Origin: Rhodopila globiformis
GTDB taxonomy: Bacteria; Pseudomonadota; Alphaproteobacteria; Acetobacterales; Acetobacteraceae
Direction: 5' to 3'
DNA: 64,000 nt
NCBI RefSeq assembly: GCF_002937115.1
Contig: NZ_NHRY01000114.1
Coordinates: 1-64,000, forward strand
Shown here: positions 27,905 to 36,820 of the stretch, in pieces
How positions within the stretch are numbered: position 1 is the stretch's first letter
Layout: the number at the start of each line of letters is the position of its first letter
Translations under genes and position numbers: made by a program
The notes under the pieces: model-generated
Told to the model about the DNA's origin: nothing
The model's database searches: none
What the model saw: the letters and a program-made list of their open reading frames with translations, nothing else

Positions 27905-29046
27905 GTAACATGAATCTTTCACTCAAAACGTTCGCACTGCTGATTGAGGATATGGGAGCCGCGCTGCAAAGCTCAGCTACGGTACTGATAGATGTATCCG
28001 TAGGCTCGGTCATTCGAGCCATTTTTGAGGCCAATGCTTCAGTCGCCTTGTGGATGCAGTGGCTGATCCTCCAGGTCCTGCAAACCACAAGGGCGGCAAC
28101 CTCGAATGGCGCCGATCTGGACAGCTGGATGCAGGATTTTTGCCTGACACGACTGCCGGCATCTCCATCATCAGGGACCGTGCTGTTCTCCCGTTTTGCC
28201 AACTCGTTGCCGGCGCTCGTACCTGTTGGGTCGGTTGTCAAAACGACAGATGGTGCACTTAGCTTTGCGGTAAGTGAAGACGACACGTCTTCTATCTGGA
28301 GTGCGTCGCAGTCCGGCTATGTCATTCCAAGTGGTGTCAGCAATGCCATTCTGCCGGTGACCTGCACGTCCAGCGGAGCCGCCGGAAATGTGCTTGCAGG
28401 TGCAATCTCCATCATAGCGGCTTCGCTGCCGGGCATCGATTGCGTTACAAACGCCAATCCGTTCGTCAACGGAGTCGATGCCGAGAGCGACGAGGCGTTT
28501 CGCCTAAGATTCCAAAACTACCTGGGAAGCCGATCACGTGCCACCTTGGCTGCGATAACGAATGCCGTTGCAAACGTGCAGCAAGGCCTGGACGTCCTTA
28601 TCCAGGAAAACATCGCTGCTGATGGAAGCGCGAGGTTAGGATGTTTTGTCGTAACGGTTGACGATGGGTCTGGGCACCCATCGGCAAACCTCCTGACTGT
28701 GGTTGCTTCGGCGGTTGACGCGGTTCGGCCAATCGGAACAACGTTCTTCGTCCTGCCCCCGACAGTGATGGTAGCCAACGTCACGTTGTGCATTACCTTG
28801 CGCCAATCTAACGACTCGACGACCTACCTGTCTCAGGTCCAGGCATTGGTTGCTGATTATCTTAACAAGCTGACGATAGGCCGGGTTGCCTCGATTACCC
28901 GGGTCGCACGAAGCGCTTATATGGCCAACCCAAACATCGACAATGTCAGCGGCGTGCTGCTGAATGGGCTTCCGTCTGATATCGTTCCGCCGGCTCGTAC
29001 CGTCATACGGGCCGGAACCGTTACGGTGACCGTCAATGGTGGGTGA
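27901..29046 (+). CDS. Baseplate protein J-like (Mu gp47)
   Basis: A 381-residue baseplate wedge protein. SVGSVIRAIFEANASVALWMQWL near the N-terminus and the FVNGVDAESDEAFRLRFQNYLG segment (about residues 182-203) are diagnostic of the J family. The start is TTG 27901 in a TTGA overlap, or ATG 27910. It overlaps the next gene by 11 bp. Confidence 0.88.
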   Translation: MSNMNLSLKTFALLIEDMGAALQSSATVLIDVSVGSVIRAIFEANASVALWMQWLILQVLQTTRAATSNGADLDSWMQDFCLTRLPASPSSGTVLFSRFANSLPALVPVGSVVKTTDGALSFAVSEDDTSSIWSASQSGYVIPSGVSNAILPVTCTSSGAAGNVLAGAISIIAASLPGIDCVTNANPFVNGVDAESDEAFRLRFQNYLGSRSRATLAAITNAVANVQQGLDVLIQENIAADGSARLGCFVVTVDDGSGHPSANLLTVVASAVDAVRPIGTTFFVLPPTVMVANVTLCITLRQSNDSTTYLSQVQALVADYLNKLTIGRVASITRVARSAYMANPNIDNVSGVLLNGLPSDIVPPARTVIRAGTVTVTVNGG

Positions 29047-29719
29047 CCTTAAAGACTTCGTTCTTCGACTGAAGACTGTTCTTCCGAAGCGGTGGTTCGG
29101 CGAAGAGACCCCTAATCTTGACGCCATCCTCAGCGCAGTTGCGACGCCGTGGGTGTGGTTGTACGACCTTCTGGCATACGTCGCCCAGCAAGCCCGTATC
29201 ACAACGGCGTCCGACGTTTGGCTCGATATGGCCGCGGTGGACTATTTCGGCAGTGGAGTGCAACGCAAGCCGGGCGAGGCCGATACTTTCTTCCGGGCTC
29301 GCATCAAGAAGGCGTTGCTTCGCGATGCAACGACCCGGACCGCGATCACGGCCGGCATTCGCGATGTCTGCGGCTCCGAACCGGACATTTTTGAGCCAGC
29401 AAGAACTGCCGACACCGGAGCCTACGGATCATTCCTCGGCGCCGCCAACTGTCCTTGCTATGGGATGGCCTATGGCCAGGCGGGCGGTTGGGGGAATCTT
29501 CACCTGCCGCTCCAGTTTTTCATTACTGTAAAGCGTCCAGCTGCACCGGGCGTTGCCACGCTGGCGGGGTACGGGATTACAACCGGTGCATATAGCGGCG
29601 GCTCCATTTCATATGTTGATCTCTCCGGCCTGCCGGGTGAGATCACCGACGACGACATCAGGTCAGCACTTCTGAGCCTCCTGCCCGTCAATGCTACTGC
29701 CTGGCTACAAATTATCTGA
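29036..29719 (+). CDS. Tail protein I-like (Mu gp48 / DUF2313-type)
   Basis: A 227-residue wedge component between J and the fibres. LPKRWFGEETPNLDAILSAVA and the helical segment following it match Mu gp48-like proteins. The C-terminal beta region (GYGITTGAYSGGSISYVD) likely contacts the fibres. The start is ATG 29036, within the end of the J-like gene. Confidence 0.75.
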   Translation: MVGDLKDFVLRLKTVLPKRWFGEETPNLDAILSAVATPWVWLYDLLAYVAQQARITTASDVWLDMAAVDYFGSGVQRKPGEADTFFRARIKKALLRDATTRTAITAGIRDVCGSEPDIFEPARTADTGAYGSFLGAANCPCYGMAYGQAGGWGNLHLPLQFFITVKRPAAPGVATLAGYGITTGAYSGGSISYVDLSGLPGEITDDDIRSALLSLLPVNATAWLQII

Positions 29720-29751
29720 TTATCAACCGTAATGAGCGGCGAGAGTTTCGT

Positions 29752-31011
29752 ATGGATCGTACCATCGTCTACCCGGGTGCCATTCCGTTGGACACGGACT
29801 TGCTTTCCATCAACAAAAACACCATGATCGGACTGGGATTTCTCGCCCAGGCGGTTCTTGGCACCAACACGGTGGTAGACGGGCTGGCATGCCAGCCGAC
29901 AACGCCCGCATCGATGAGTGTGACGATTGGCGGCGGCAGCATTACGCAACTCGCCTTTATCGACAGCCAGGCTTATGGATCCATCCCTGCCGATACCAGC
30001 GCGGCTATCATCAAGATGGGCATCAATCCCTGGCCCACCACGCTCACGCTGACGGCTCCATCAAGCGTTGGGCAATCGATAGCCTATCTGGTACAGGCCG
30101 CGTTCCAGGAACAGGATGATAACCCGGTTGTGCTGCCTTACTACAATGCAAGCAACCCAGCACAATCATTCAGCGGCCCTTCCAATTCCGGGGCTGCCCA
30201 GAATACCCTTCGCGCGCAAACATTGGTCGTCCAGCTGAAGGCCGGCATTCCCGCGAACTCTGGCAGTCAGATTACGCCTACGGCGGATGCCGGCTGGATA
30301 GGGCTCTATCAGATCGTGGTTGCGTATGGCCAGACGGAGATCGACGGCGGAAACGGACAGATTTCGGTCGTTCCGACCGCGCCGTTCCTGACCTGGAAAC
30401 TACCCGCGTTGCGCCCGGGATTTGGCTCCGGCGTGCAGAGTTTCACGAGTTCAGGAAACTTTACTGTGCCTCCGGGCGTTACCCAGGTCGAGGTAGAGGT
30501 TTGGGGTGGTGGATCAGGAAGTTATGCCTCGGCTCCCGGGCAGGCTAGCGGCGGAGGCGCTGGCGGTGGATATGCGAAGAAACTTGTTACCGGACTCACA
30601 CCAGGCCAAATCGTTCCCGTTACGGTCGGCGCCGGCGGGTCGGGCGGGACAACCGGGGGAACAGCGCCTACAGCTGGTGGCACCTCAAGTTTCGGGCCAT
30701 TTGTCAGTGCTAAAGGAGGCAGCCTGAACTCCCAGGCAACTGTCTCCGCGCCGCAAAATGGCGCTACCCCGCCAGGCTATGGGGTGGGAGGGGACGTCAA
30801 TCTTACAGGGTCCGCGGGGCAGGCGGGACTCCTGAACCAGGGCGGAATGGGAGGGGGCGCCCCAATGGGCGGCTCGCAGAACAGCGGAACGATTGGGAAC
30901 CCTGGCACGTTCCCTGGTGGAGGCGCGGCTGGCGCCGGAACCGGCGCGAACAGCAACACTGCGTATCCCGGAGCAAGTGGTGGCGGCGGGCTTGTCGTCG
31001 TCCGATACTGA
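29752..31011 (+). CDS. Tail fibre / adhesin with polyglycine-rich tip
   Basis: A 419-residue fibre protein. The N-terminal half (about 1-215) probably attaches to the baseplate. From about residue 226 a glycine-rich receptor domain starts (FTSSGNFTVPPGVTQVEVEV, then WGGGSGSYAS) with many G-rich runs separated by short loops, ending GGGGLVVVRY. This pattern is that of glycine-rich adhesin tips, where polyglycine helices carry variable host-recognition loops, as in T2/S16-type gp38 adhesins. It is the first of four putative receptor or fibre genes. Confidence 0.75.
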   Translation: MDRTIVYPGAIPLDTDLLSINKNTMIGLGFLAQAVLGTNTVVDGLACQPTTPASMSVTIGGGSITQLAFIDSQAYGSIPADTSAAIIKMGINPWPTTLTLTAPSSVGQSIAYLVQAAFQEQDDNPVVLPYYNASNPAQSFSGPSNSGAAQNTLRAQTLVVQLKAGIPANSGSQITPTADAGWIGLYQIVVAYGQTEIDGGNGQISVVPTAPFLTWKLPALRPGFGSGVQSFTSSGNFTVPPGVTQVEVEVWGGGSGSYASAPGQASGGGAGGGYAKKLVTGLTPGQIVPVTVGAGGSGGTTGGTAPTAGGTSSFGPFVSAKGGSLNSQATVSAPQNGATPPGYGVGGDVNLTGSAGQAGLLNQGGMGGGAPMGGSQNSGTIGNPGTFPGGGAAGAGTGANSNTAYPGASGGGGLVVVRY

Positions 31012-31080
31012 GTCAGGATTTGCCTGTCTCAAGCGACAATTTACCTTTCTTCCTCTGATACCAGAACAATTGGATCTGCC

Positions 31081-31566
31081 ATGCCAACCCCAGCAAGCCA
31101 TGTCTGGAAGCCAAGCCATGCCCGTGTGGCAACCATTGACTCATTCGTCGCAGTTCCGCGCGGAACGACTGCCGTCGCCCCTGCTCCGCTGAACTGGCCG
31201 ACGAAGGATCCGGGTGACGTCCTGGATTATATATTGGATATCACACCAGCCGTTATTGGCAACGATGGCGACGGCATTGCGACGCTGGATGTCGGCATCT
31301 TGCCGTCCAACCCGGGCGACCTCGTGATGCAAAGTTCAACAGCGGATGGTACACGGATTGTCCTGTGGCTTTCCGGCGGCCAAGCCGGAACGGTGTATTC
31401 AATTACATTCAATATAACAACGACAAACGGGCGCTCACTGCAAAGAAGCGTCCTGCTGCCGGTGCTGCTATTGTCGATACCGGAGGTCCCGGCAGATGCC
31501 TTACTGACTTCGGCAGGCATCATGCTGACCGATCAAAATGGCAATCCTCTGCTGATAAGCAGCTAG
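31081..31566 (+). CDS. Phage fibre-associated protein, function unknown
   Basis: A 161-residue beta-rich protein between two fibre genes. WPTKDPGDVLDYILDITPAV followed by regular strands (GTVYSITFNITTTNGRSL) resembles the Ig-like adaptor proteins found beside phage fibres. It may link a fibre to the baseplate. No enzymatic motif is seen. Confidence 0.5.
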   Translation: MPTPASHVWKPSHARVATIDSFVAVPRGTTAVAPAPLNWPTKDPGDVLDYILDITPAVIGNDGDGIATLDVGILPSNPGDLVMQSSTADGTRIVLWLSGGQAGTVYSITFNITTTNGRSLQRSVLLPVLLLSIPEVPADALLTSAGIMLTDQNGNPLLISS

Positions 31567-31651
31567 CGGGCGAAGAGCCTGGTCCTTACGACAATAGCAA
31601 GTATTGGCGCAGCGCCGCCGAGGCGGAGAAGCGGCCGGAAAGTAATGTTTA

Positions 31652-34600
31652 ATGCCCACAATCGATCAGCTTGCGCCTGCGACATCAGCATCCGACGCGG
31701 ATGAAATGGTTATCAGTCAGGCTGGCAACACAGTAAAAATCACCCGCGCCCAGGTGCTGAATGGCGTTCAGTCACAGCTCGCCCTATCTTCGGGGTCGTT
31801 GCTTGGACGCATGAGCTCCGGTGTGGGAGCGCCCGAGGTCATCGCTGTTGGTGCGAACCTGGTCCTCACCAGCGGTACACTTTCTGCCGCAGCCACACCG
31901 TTCACCATCGGTAACCTGCCGCCAGGCAACGTCCCGAGCACAGGCGACCTGTTGTGCCTGTCGCAGAGCGGGCAGACTGTATCCGTAACGTATCAACAAC
32001 TGCTGAGTGGGCTGTCGGGTGTTCCAGACATCAACCTGTCGCAGGGATTGGTGGCGGCTACCGGCGCGACGAACTATCAGAAGCTGGCTGATCTGGCCGC
32101 CGCCATGGTCCCGGTTTCAGGCGGAACACTGACCGGCCAGCTCGTGTTGGCCGGCGCGCCGGCCTCGGCAGCCGCGGCGGCAGACAAGGCCTATGTGGAC
32201 CAGCAGGTTTCGACTGCGTTGCCTTTGACCGGCGGCTCGATGTTGGGAGTCCTGAAACTGGCTGCCGCGCCGCAAGGTCCGATGGATTCGGCGACAAAAG
32301 GATATGCGGACGCGGTGGCGGCTGGACTGCTGCCGCTCAGCGGAGGCTCACTGTCGGGCGCGCTCCTGCTGAACGGTGATCCGGCCAGCAGCCGACAGGC
32401 CGCGACGAAGAATTATGCCGATCTCAAGCTTTCGCGCGCCGGCGATACACTGTCCGGGATGCTTGCTCTGGCGGCCGATCCGACACTGGCGCTGCAGGCG
32501 GCAACAAAGAACTACGTCGATGTCCAGGTCGGCGGCGCATTGCCCAGGTCCGGCGGCACTTTGCTGGGCAGCCTCTTCCTGGCCTCGGATCCGTCAATGA
32601 ATGCTCAGGCGGCGACGAAGCAATATGTCGATCAACGCGTCCTTCGAAGTGGCGACACTTTGACTGGCGCACTGACTCTGGCTGCCGACCCCGTTCTTGC
32701 CAATCAGGCAGCCACCAAAAATTATGTGGACACCCACATCGGCGGCGCCCTGCCGCTTAATGGCTTCTCGATGACGGGCGCTCTCCTGCTGGGCTCGGAT
32801 CCCACGGTTGGGCTGCAGGCCAGCACCAAGCAATATGTCGATTTATGTGTCGCGCGTACCGGCGATTCACTGACGGGTGCGCTCTATCTGGCATCCAGTC
32901 CAACTTCTCCGTTGCAGGCCGCGACGAAGCAGTACGTCGATGGAGCGGTCGCGAACTACGTCAAGCCGGCAGGGGTTACGTTCACAGGTCCGGTGGTTCT
33001 GGCATTTGACCCGGCGCTGCCAACCCAGGCTGCAACCAAGGAGTATGTCGACACAAGGGTGCTGCGAGCAGGCGACACGCTCAGCGGTCCTCTGATTTTA
33101 TCGGCTGATCCGCTGATGTCCGCTCAGGCGGCGACGAAAAACTATGTCGATACAAAGCTGCTTGGTGCCCTGTCTCTTTCCGGCGGCAGTCTGAACGGCG
33201 CACTAAGCCTCTCTGCGGATCCCACGACGGCAAGCCAGGCCGCGACGAAGCATTACGTCGATGGTCAGGTAGCGACGGCTCTGTCGCTCGGCGGTGGCAC
33301 TTTGACCGGCGCGCTTGTGCTTTCGGGCGCGCCCACGGTGCCGCTTCAGGCCGCCACGAAGTCCTATGTGGATGCGAATCCGAACGCACAAGGCGTCATC
33401 AACGTCGTCCTGCCACCGTACGGCGCCAAGCTCGACGGCGTTACGGATGATACTGCTGCCTTCAAGGCAGCATACCAGGCCGCCCCGGCCGGATCGACAA
33501 TCTATGTCCCGCATGGCACGACTGTCTTGCAGCCCCCCGGATCGTGGGGCATCGCGACGACAAAGCGCGTAAAGTGGGTGGTTGACGGAACGGTCCTGGC
33601 GGATGGAACGCCCCTGGCCGCGGCAATTCCCAATGGCGGAGCACCGGCTGCCTTCGCGCTGCCGGGCATCGTGGTTGGAAGCACTTCGTCAGGCATCTCA
33701 TCGTCACAGGCATCCTCGCAGCCAACCGATTTCGCGGTCAACCAGTCTTGCTACATCGTCGGCCACGCCGGCGGCCAGAACGGCGTCGTTACAACAAATA
33801 CCCGTAATGACACGATTATCTACAACAGCCCTGGAAACTACATATGGGGCGGCCTGGACCGGCTGATCTGGACGGGGATACAAACCCCGGTAGCCAGCAC
33901 GGCAGCGCAACACGTCGGACGTTATATCCAAACCTTGCGCCAGTCTGCCACTATCGGATCAAATGGTCAGTATCTGCCCCAGCCTCAGCTCTGGGCGACT
34001 TGCATAGAATACAGGGATACCACCGGCAATCCGTCAAGTGCCGTCAACGCATCGATCACCACCGAGATGGACTGGTTCGGCAACGGGTTGGATGATGCCA
34101 ACAGCAGGCAAATCCAAAGTCTCGTCGTTGGTCAGCACAACACATCCGGCGCCGCGGTCGAGGTGTCGACCGTTGTCGGCGTGTACCTGGCATCAGGCTC
34201 GTCCGGCAGCGCAAAGACAGTTTTCGCCATCGGCATCCCTTTCTCAAACGCCGTGCTCGATACCACCTGTGCACGGTCGATCGGCAGCGCTCCGGCAATC
34301 AGGCTTGCCGCCGGCCACGCAATTTCGTTTGAACAAACAAACAACAACAAGCTTTTATTCGACAGTACAACAGGGACGCTGCGCTGGAACCAGGGCGCCC
34401 TGTCCTATCCCGTTGGCAAGGGCATCGCAGTAGGCGCTCCGAATGTGTATTCCGCCTCTGCCACATTGCCCAACTACATAACCGGCAACATCGTTTTCCT
34501 GACCGGAACCGGATCTTTCACCATCACGTTGCCGGCCGCCAGTACGGTCGCCTCCGGAACCGGCTATACGTTTTCAGTGGTTGGCACACCATCCGTCAGT

Positions 34601-34924
34601 ATTGTTCCCAGTGGAGCAGACACCATCGATTGCGGCCCGGTGGTGCTGCATGCCAACGACCGGTATCATATCGTCTCGGATGGCGCTTCCTGCTGGCGGG
34701 AGATATTCCGGACGAATGCCGTGTCACCCCGCTTCATTGCGCCTCCGGTTCTGCCATCCTACACGGTCGCAACGCTTCCGGCAGGAATGCCGGCCGGGGC
34801 GCAGGCATTTGCCAGCAACGGACGAAAGCCGGGCGAGTCAACCGGACTGGGAACCGGTGTCCAGGTGTACTACGACGGAACAAAATGGGCAACCATCTAT
34901 AATGGACTTGCGGTAGCGGCATAG
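31652..34924 (+). CDS. Long tail fibre with twelve 35-residue repeats
   Basis: A 1090-residue fibre. Residues 1-150 form an attachment domain related to the N-terminus of the next fibre (MPTI-x-QL-xx-ATs start, then SLLGR). Residues about 152-576 are twelve tandem repeats with the consensus GGTLTGALxLxxDPxxxxQAATKxYVD, each about 35 residues, a shaft-forming pattern of trimeric fibres. From about 585 (YGAKLDGVTDDTAAFKAAY) comes a pectate-lyase-like beta-helix entry motif, with a host-recognition region to the end. Codon use is closer to the host than in the head genes. Confidence 0.85.
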   Translation: MPTIDQLAPATSASDADEMVISQAGNTVKITRAQVLNGVQSQLALSSGSLLGRMSSGVGAPEVIAVGANLVLTSGTLSAAATPFTIGNLPPGNVPSTGDLLCLSQSGQTVSVTYQQLLSGLSGVPDINLSQGLVAATGATNYQKLADLAAAMVPVSGGTLTGQLVLAGAPASAAAAADKAYVDQQVSTALPLTGGSMLGVLKLAAAPQGPMDSATKGYADAVAAGLLPLSGGSLSGALLLNGDPASSRQAATKNYADLKLSRAGDTLSGMLALAADPTLALQAATKNYVDVQVGGALPRSGGTLLGSLFLASDPSMNAQAATKQYVDQRVLRSGDTLTGALTLAADPVLANQAATKNYVDTHIGGALPLNGFSMTGALLLGSDPTVGLQASTKQYVDLCVARTGDSLTGALYLASSPTSPLQAATKQYVDGAVANYVKPAGVTFTGPVVLAFDPALPTQAATKEYVDTRVLRAGDTLSGPLILSADPLMSAQAATKNYVDTKLLGALSLSGGSLNGALSLSADPTTASQAATKHYVDGQVATALSLGGGTLTGALVLSGAPTVPLQAATKSYVDANPNAQGVINVVLPPYGAKLDGVTDDTAAFKAAYQAAPAGSTIYVPHGTTVLQPPGSWGIATTKRVKWVVDGTVLADGTPLAAAIPNGGAPAAFALPGIVVGSTSSGISSSQASSQPTDFAVNQSCYIVGHAGGQNGVVTTNTRNDTIIYNSPGNYIWGGLDRLIWTGIQTPVASTAAQHVGRYIQTLRQSATIGSNGQYLPQPQLWATCIEYRDTTGNPSSAVNASITTEMDWFGNGLDDANSRQIQSLVVGQHNTSGAAVEVSTVVGVYLASGSSGSAKTVFAIGIPFSNAVLDTTCARSIGSAPAIRLAAGHAISFEQTNNNKLLFDSTTGTLRWNQGALSYPVGKGIAVGAPNVYSASATLPNYITGNIVFLTGTGSFTITLPAASTVASGTGYTFSVVGTPSVSIVPSGADTIDCGPVVLHANDRYHIVSDGASCWREIFRTNAVSPRFIAPPVLPSYTVATLPAGMPAGAQAFASNGRKPGESTGLGTGVQVYYDGTKWATIYNGLAVAA
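32105..33379 (+). repeat. Twelve tandem coding repeats of about 105 bp in the fibre gene
   Basis: Each unit encodes about 35 residues ending in a QAATK-x-YVD type motif. Amino-acid similarity between units is high, while the DNA has diverged, so the array is old rather than a recent expansion. Confidence 0.85.
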
Positions 34925-34963
34925 CCTGGTCTCTCCCGATTTCCAATGCAACAGAGAATATAG

Positions 34964-36817
34964 ATGCCGACCATCTCACAGCTTCCGGCGGCGACGACCG
35001 TCTCTGCTTCCGACGCAGTGCCAATAAGTCAGGGCGGCACCGCACGCTCGGTATCTTTGGGCTCCCTGCTCGCCACTACCCAACCTGCGATCATCGTCCA
35101 GACCGGTTCGTTGCTTGGACGCACCAGTATCGGCTCGGGCAGCCCCGAATCGATCAGCATCGGGCTCGGCGTCAGCCTGTCAAACGGCACGCTTGCGGCG
35201 ACCGGCCTTGACCACGCCGGCTTTCCCGCGCTGTCCAGCCTGGCCCCCAACGCCGAGCTGGTGATCTGCAACCAGGGCACGCCCATGCTGATGCAGGCGT
35301 CGCTGCTGCGGGGGCTTTTCGAGGCTGGCCCAAACGTAACGATTACGCCAGACGGCACGATCGCATCGACCGCGACAGCCGCTGCCACCGGTGCAGGCAG
35401 CGCCATTGCCGGCCTTCCCGTCATCAATACGCTTTCCAGCCAGGATCTGGTCGCCGTAGGCCACGCTGGAACCAACTATGCAATAAGCTATGGCAGCTTC
35501 CTTGACGGCGTTACGATCGATCAGGCGCAGACAGCCGTTGCGGCCAGCGACTCGGATACGATCTGGGCCGCGCAGGGCAGCAATATCATGGCCAGCCAGA
35601 CCTTCGGCGCAATCTGGGTCTGGATCGCCGGCAAGCTGCCGACATACAAGACGCCGGTCGTCGAGATCACGACCGCCACGAACCTGGACGGCACCGTCCA
35701 CAACGGCCGCATCCTGGTATGCAGCCAGCCCGTTACGCTGACGCCGCTGACGGCCAACATGGGCAACGGATTTCATTGCACGGTCATCAACGTCAGCACG
35801 GGCAATGTCACCCTCGGTTCGGGATTCATCAGCTCAAACGGCAGTCTGGCCATCGCTCCGCAGCAGTCGGCATCCATCTACTGCGCAACATATTCAGGCG
35901 GTACTGTTGCCTTTGCCTCGATGGTCGCGGGAACCGCCGCAGCGGCACCCGGCCAGGTCCTTAGCCTGGCGAGTTCCCAGGTGACATCGACAACCATCGC
36001 ACTCTCATGGCAGGCACCCACGAGCGGGACGAGCCCGTCGTCCTATACCGTGCAGTACAGACAAGACGGAACAGCCTCCTGGAGCACCGCGGCCTCGGTG
36101 ACCGGAACGACCACCACCTTGAGCGGCCTGGCGCCGGCAACCACCTATGATATCGTTGTGCAAGCGGTGAATGCCGCCGGAACAGGGCTGCCGTCAGCCG
36201 TTCTGATCGCAACAACCTCGGCCGCGACGCCGACGACACCGCCGCAGGTGGCCGGCCTGACGGCTACACCAGCATCAAGCAGCGCCGTGCAGCTTACGTG
36301 GACCGCCCAGACCGGAACCAACGCCGCCACGAGCTACACGATCCAGTACCGGACGACAGGATCATCGACCTGGACAGGGTCTTTGGCAGCCATTACGGGA
36401 TCTTCCACCACGATTTCCGGATTGCAGGCATCGACGAGCTACGATTTCTCCGTTTTCGGCGTGAATGCATCCGGCGCCGGCACCGCTTCCACGGTCGTCA
36501 CCGCCGTTACGCAAGCCGCCGCGCAATCCGTTACTGGGATCACCTGGAACCTGCTGCCGGGCGGCCCGTACACCCATGCCTCCGGTTCCATTGGCGTCAA
36601 CGCCCATGTCACGCCCGGAACGTCGCCTGTTCAGTTCGGCTTCTCGCAATCTGCCACGACGCCGCCTGCGTCCTGGACTGCCGCTTCCCTGGTCAACACC
36701 GATCTCTGGGGCGCTTATGTGCCGACACCGGCGACAGCAGGCGTCTGGTATGCCTGGGCGGAAGGTCTCGATGGCAGCTCACCGACCGTCAGTTCGAGCT
36801 CGTTCCAGGTCCAGTAA
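34964..36817 (+). CDS. Tail fibre with two fibronectin type III domains
   Basis: A 617-residue fibre. The N-terminal 130 residues resemble those of the upstream long fibre (MPTISQLPAATTVSASDAVP, SLLGRTSIGSGSPE), and a second copy of the same motif (LSSQDLVAVGHAGTNYAISY) lies near 165-185. Two FnIII domains follow at about 328-420 (PGQVLSLASSQVTSTTIALS) and 424-518 (PPQVAGLTATPASSSAVQLT), then a C-terminal beta domain. FnIII modules in phage structural proteins are thought to mediate weak carbohydrate or surface binding. Confidence 0.8.
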   Translation: MPTISQLPAATTVSASDAVPISQGGTARSVSLGSLLATTQPAIIVQTGSLLGRTSIGSGSPESISIGLGVSLSNGTLAATGLDHAGFPALSSLAPNAELVICNQGTPMLMQASLLRGLFEAGPNVTITPDGTIASTATAAATGAGSAIAGLPVINTLSSQDLVAVGHAGTNYAISYGSFLDGVTIDQAQTAVAASDSDTIWAAQGSNIMASQTFGAIWVWIAGKLPTYKTPVVEITTATNLDGTVHNGRILVCSQPVTLTPLTANMGNGFHCTVINVSTGNVTLGSGFISSNGSLAIAPQQSASIYCATYSGGTVAFASMVAGTAAAAPGQVLSLASSQVTSTTIALSWQAPTSGTSPSSYTVQYRQDGTASWSTAASVTGTTTTLSGLAPATTYDIVVQAVNAAGTGLPSAVLIATTSAATPTTPPQVAGLTATPASSSAVQLTWTAQTGTNAATSYTIQYRTTGSSTWTGSLAAITGSSTTISGLQASTSYDFSVFGVNASGAGTASTVVTAVTQAAAQSVTGITWNLLPGGPYTHASGSIGVNAHVTPGTSPVQFGFSQSATTPPASWTAASLVNTDLWGAYVPTPATAGVWYAWAEGLDGSSPTVSSSSFQVQ

Positions 36818-36820
36818 GGC

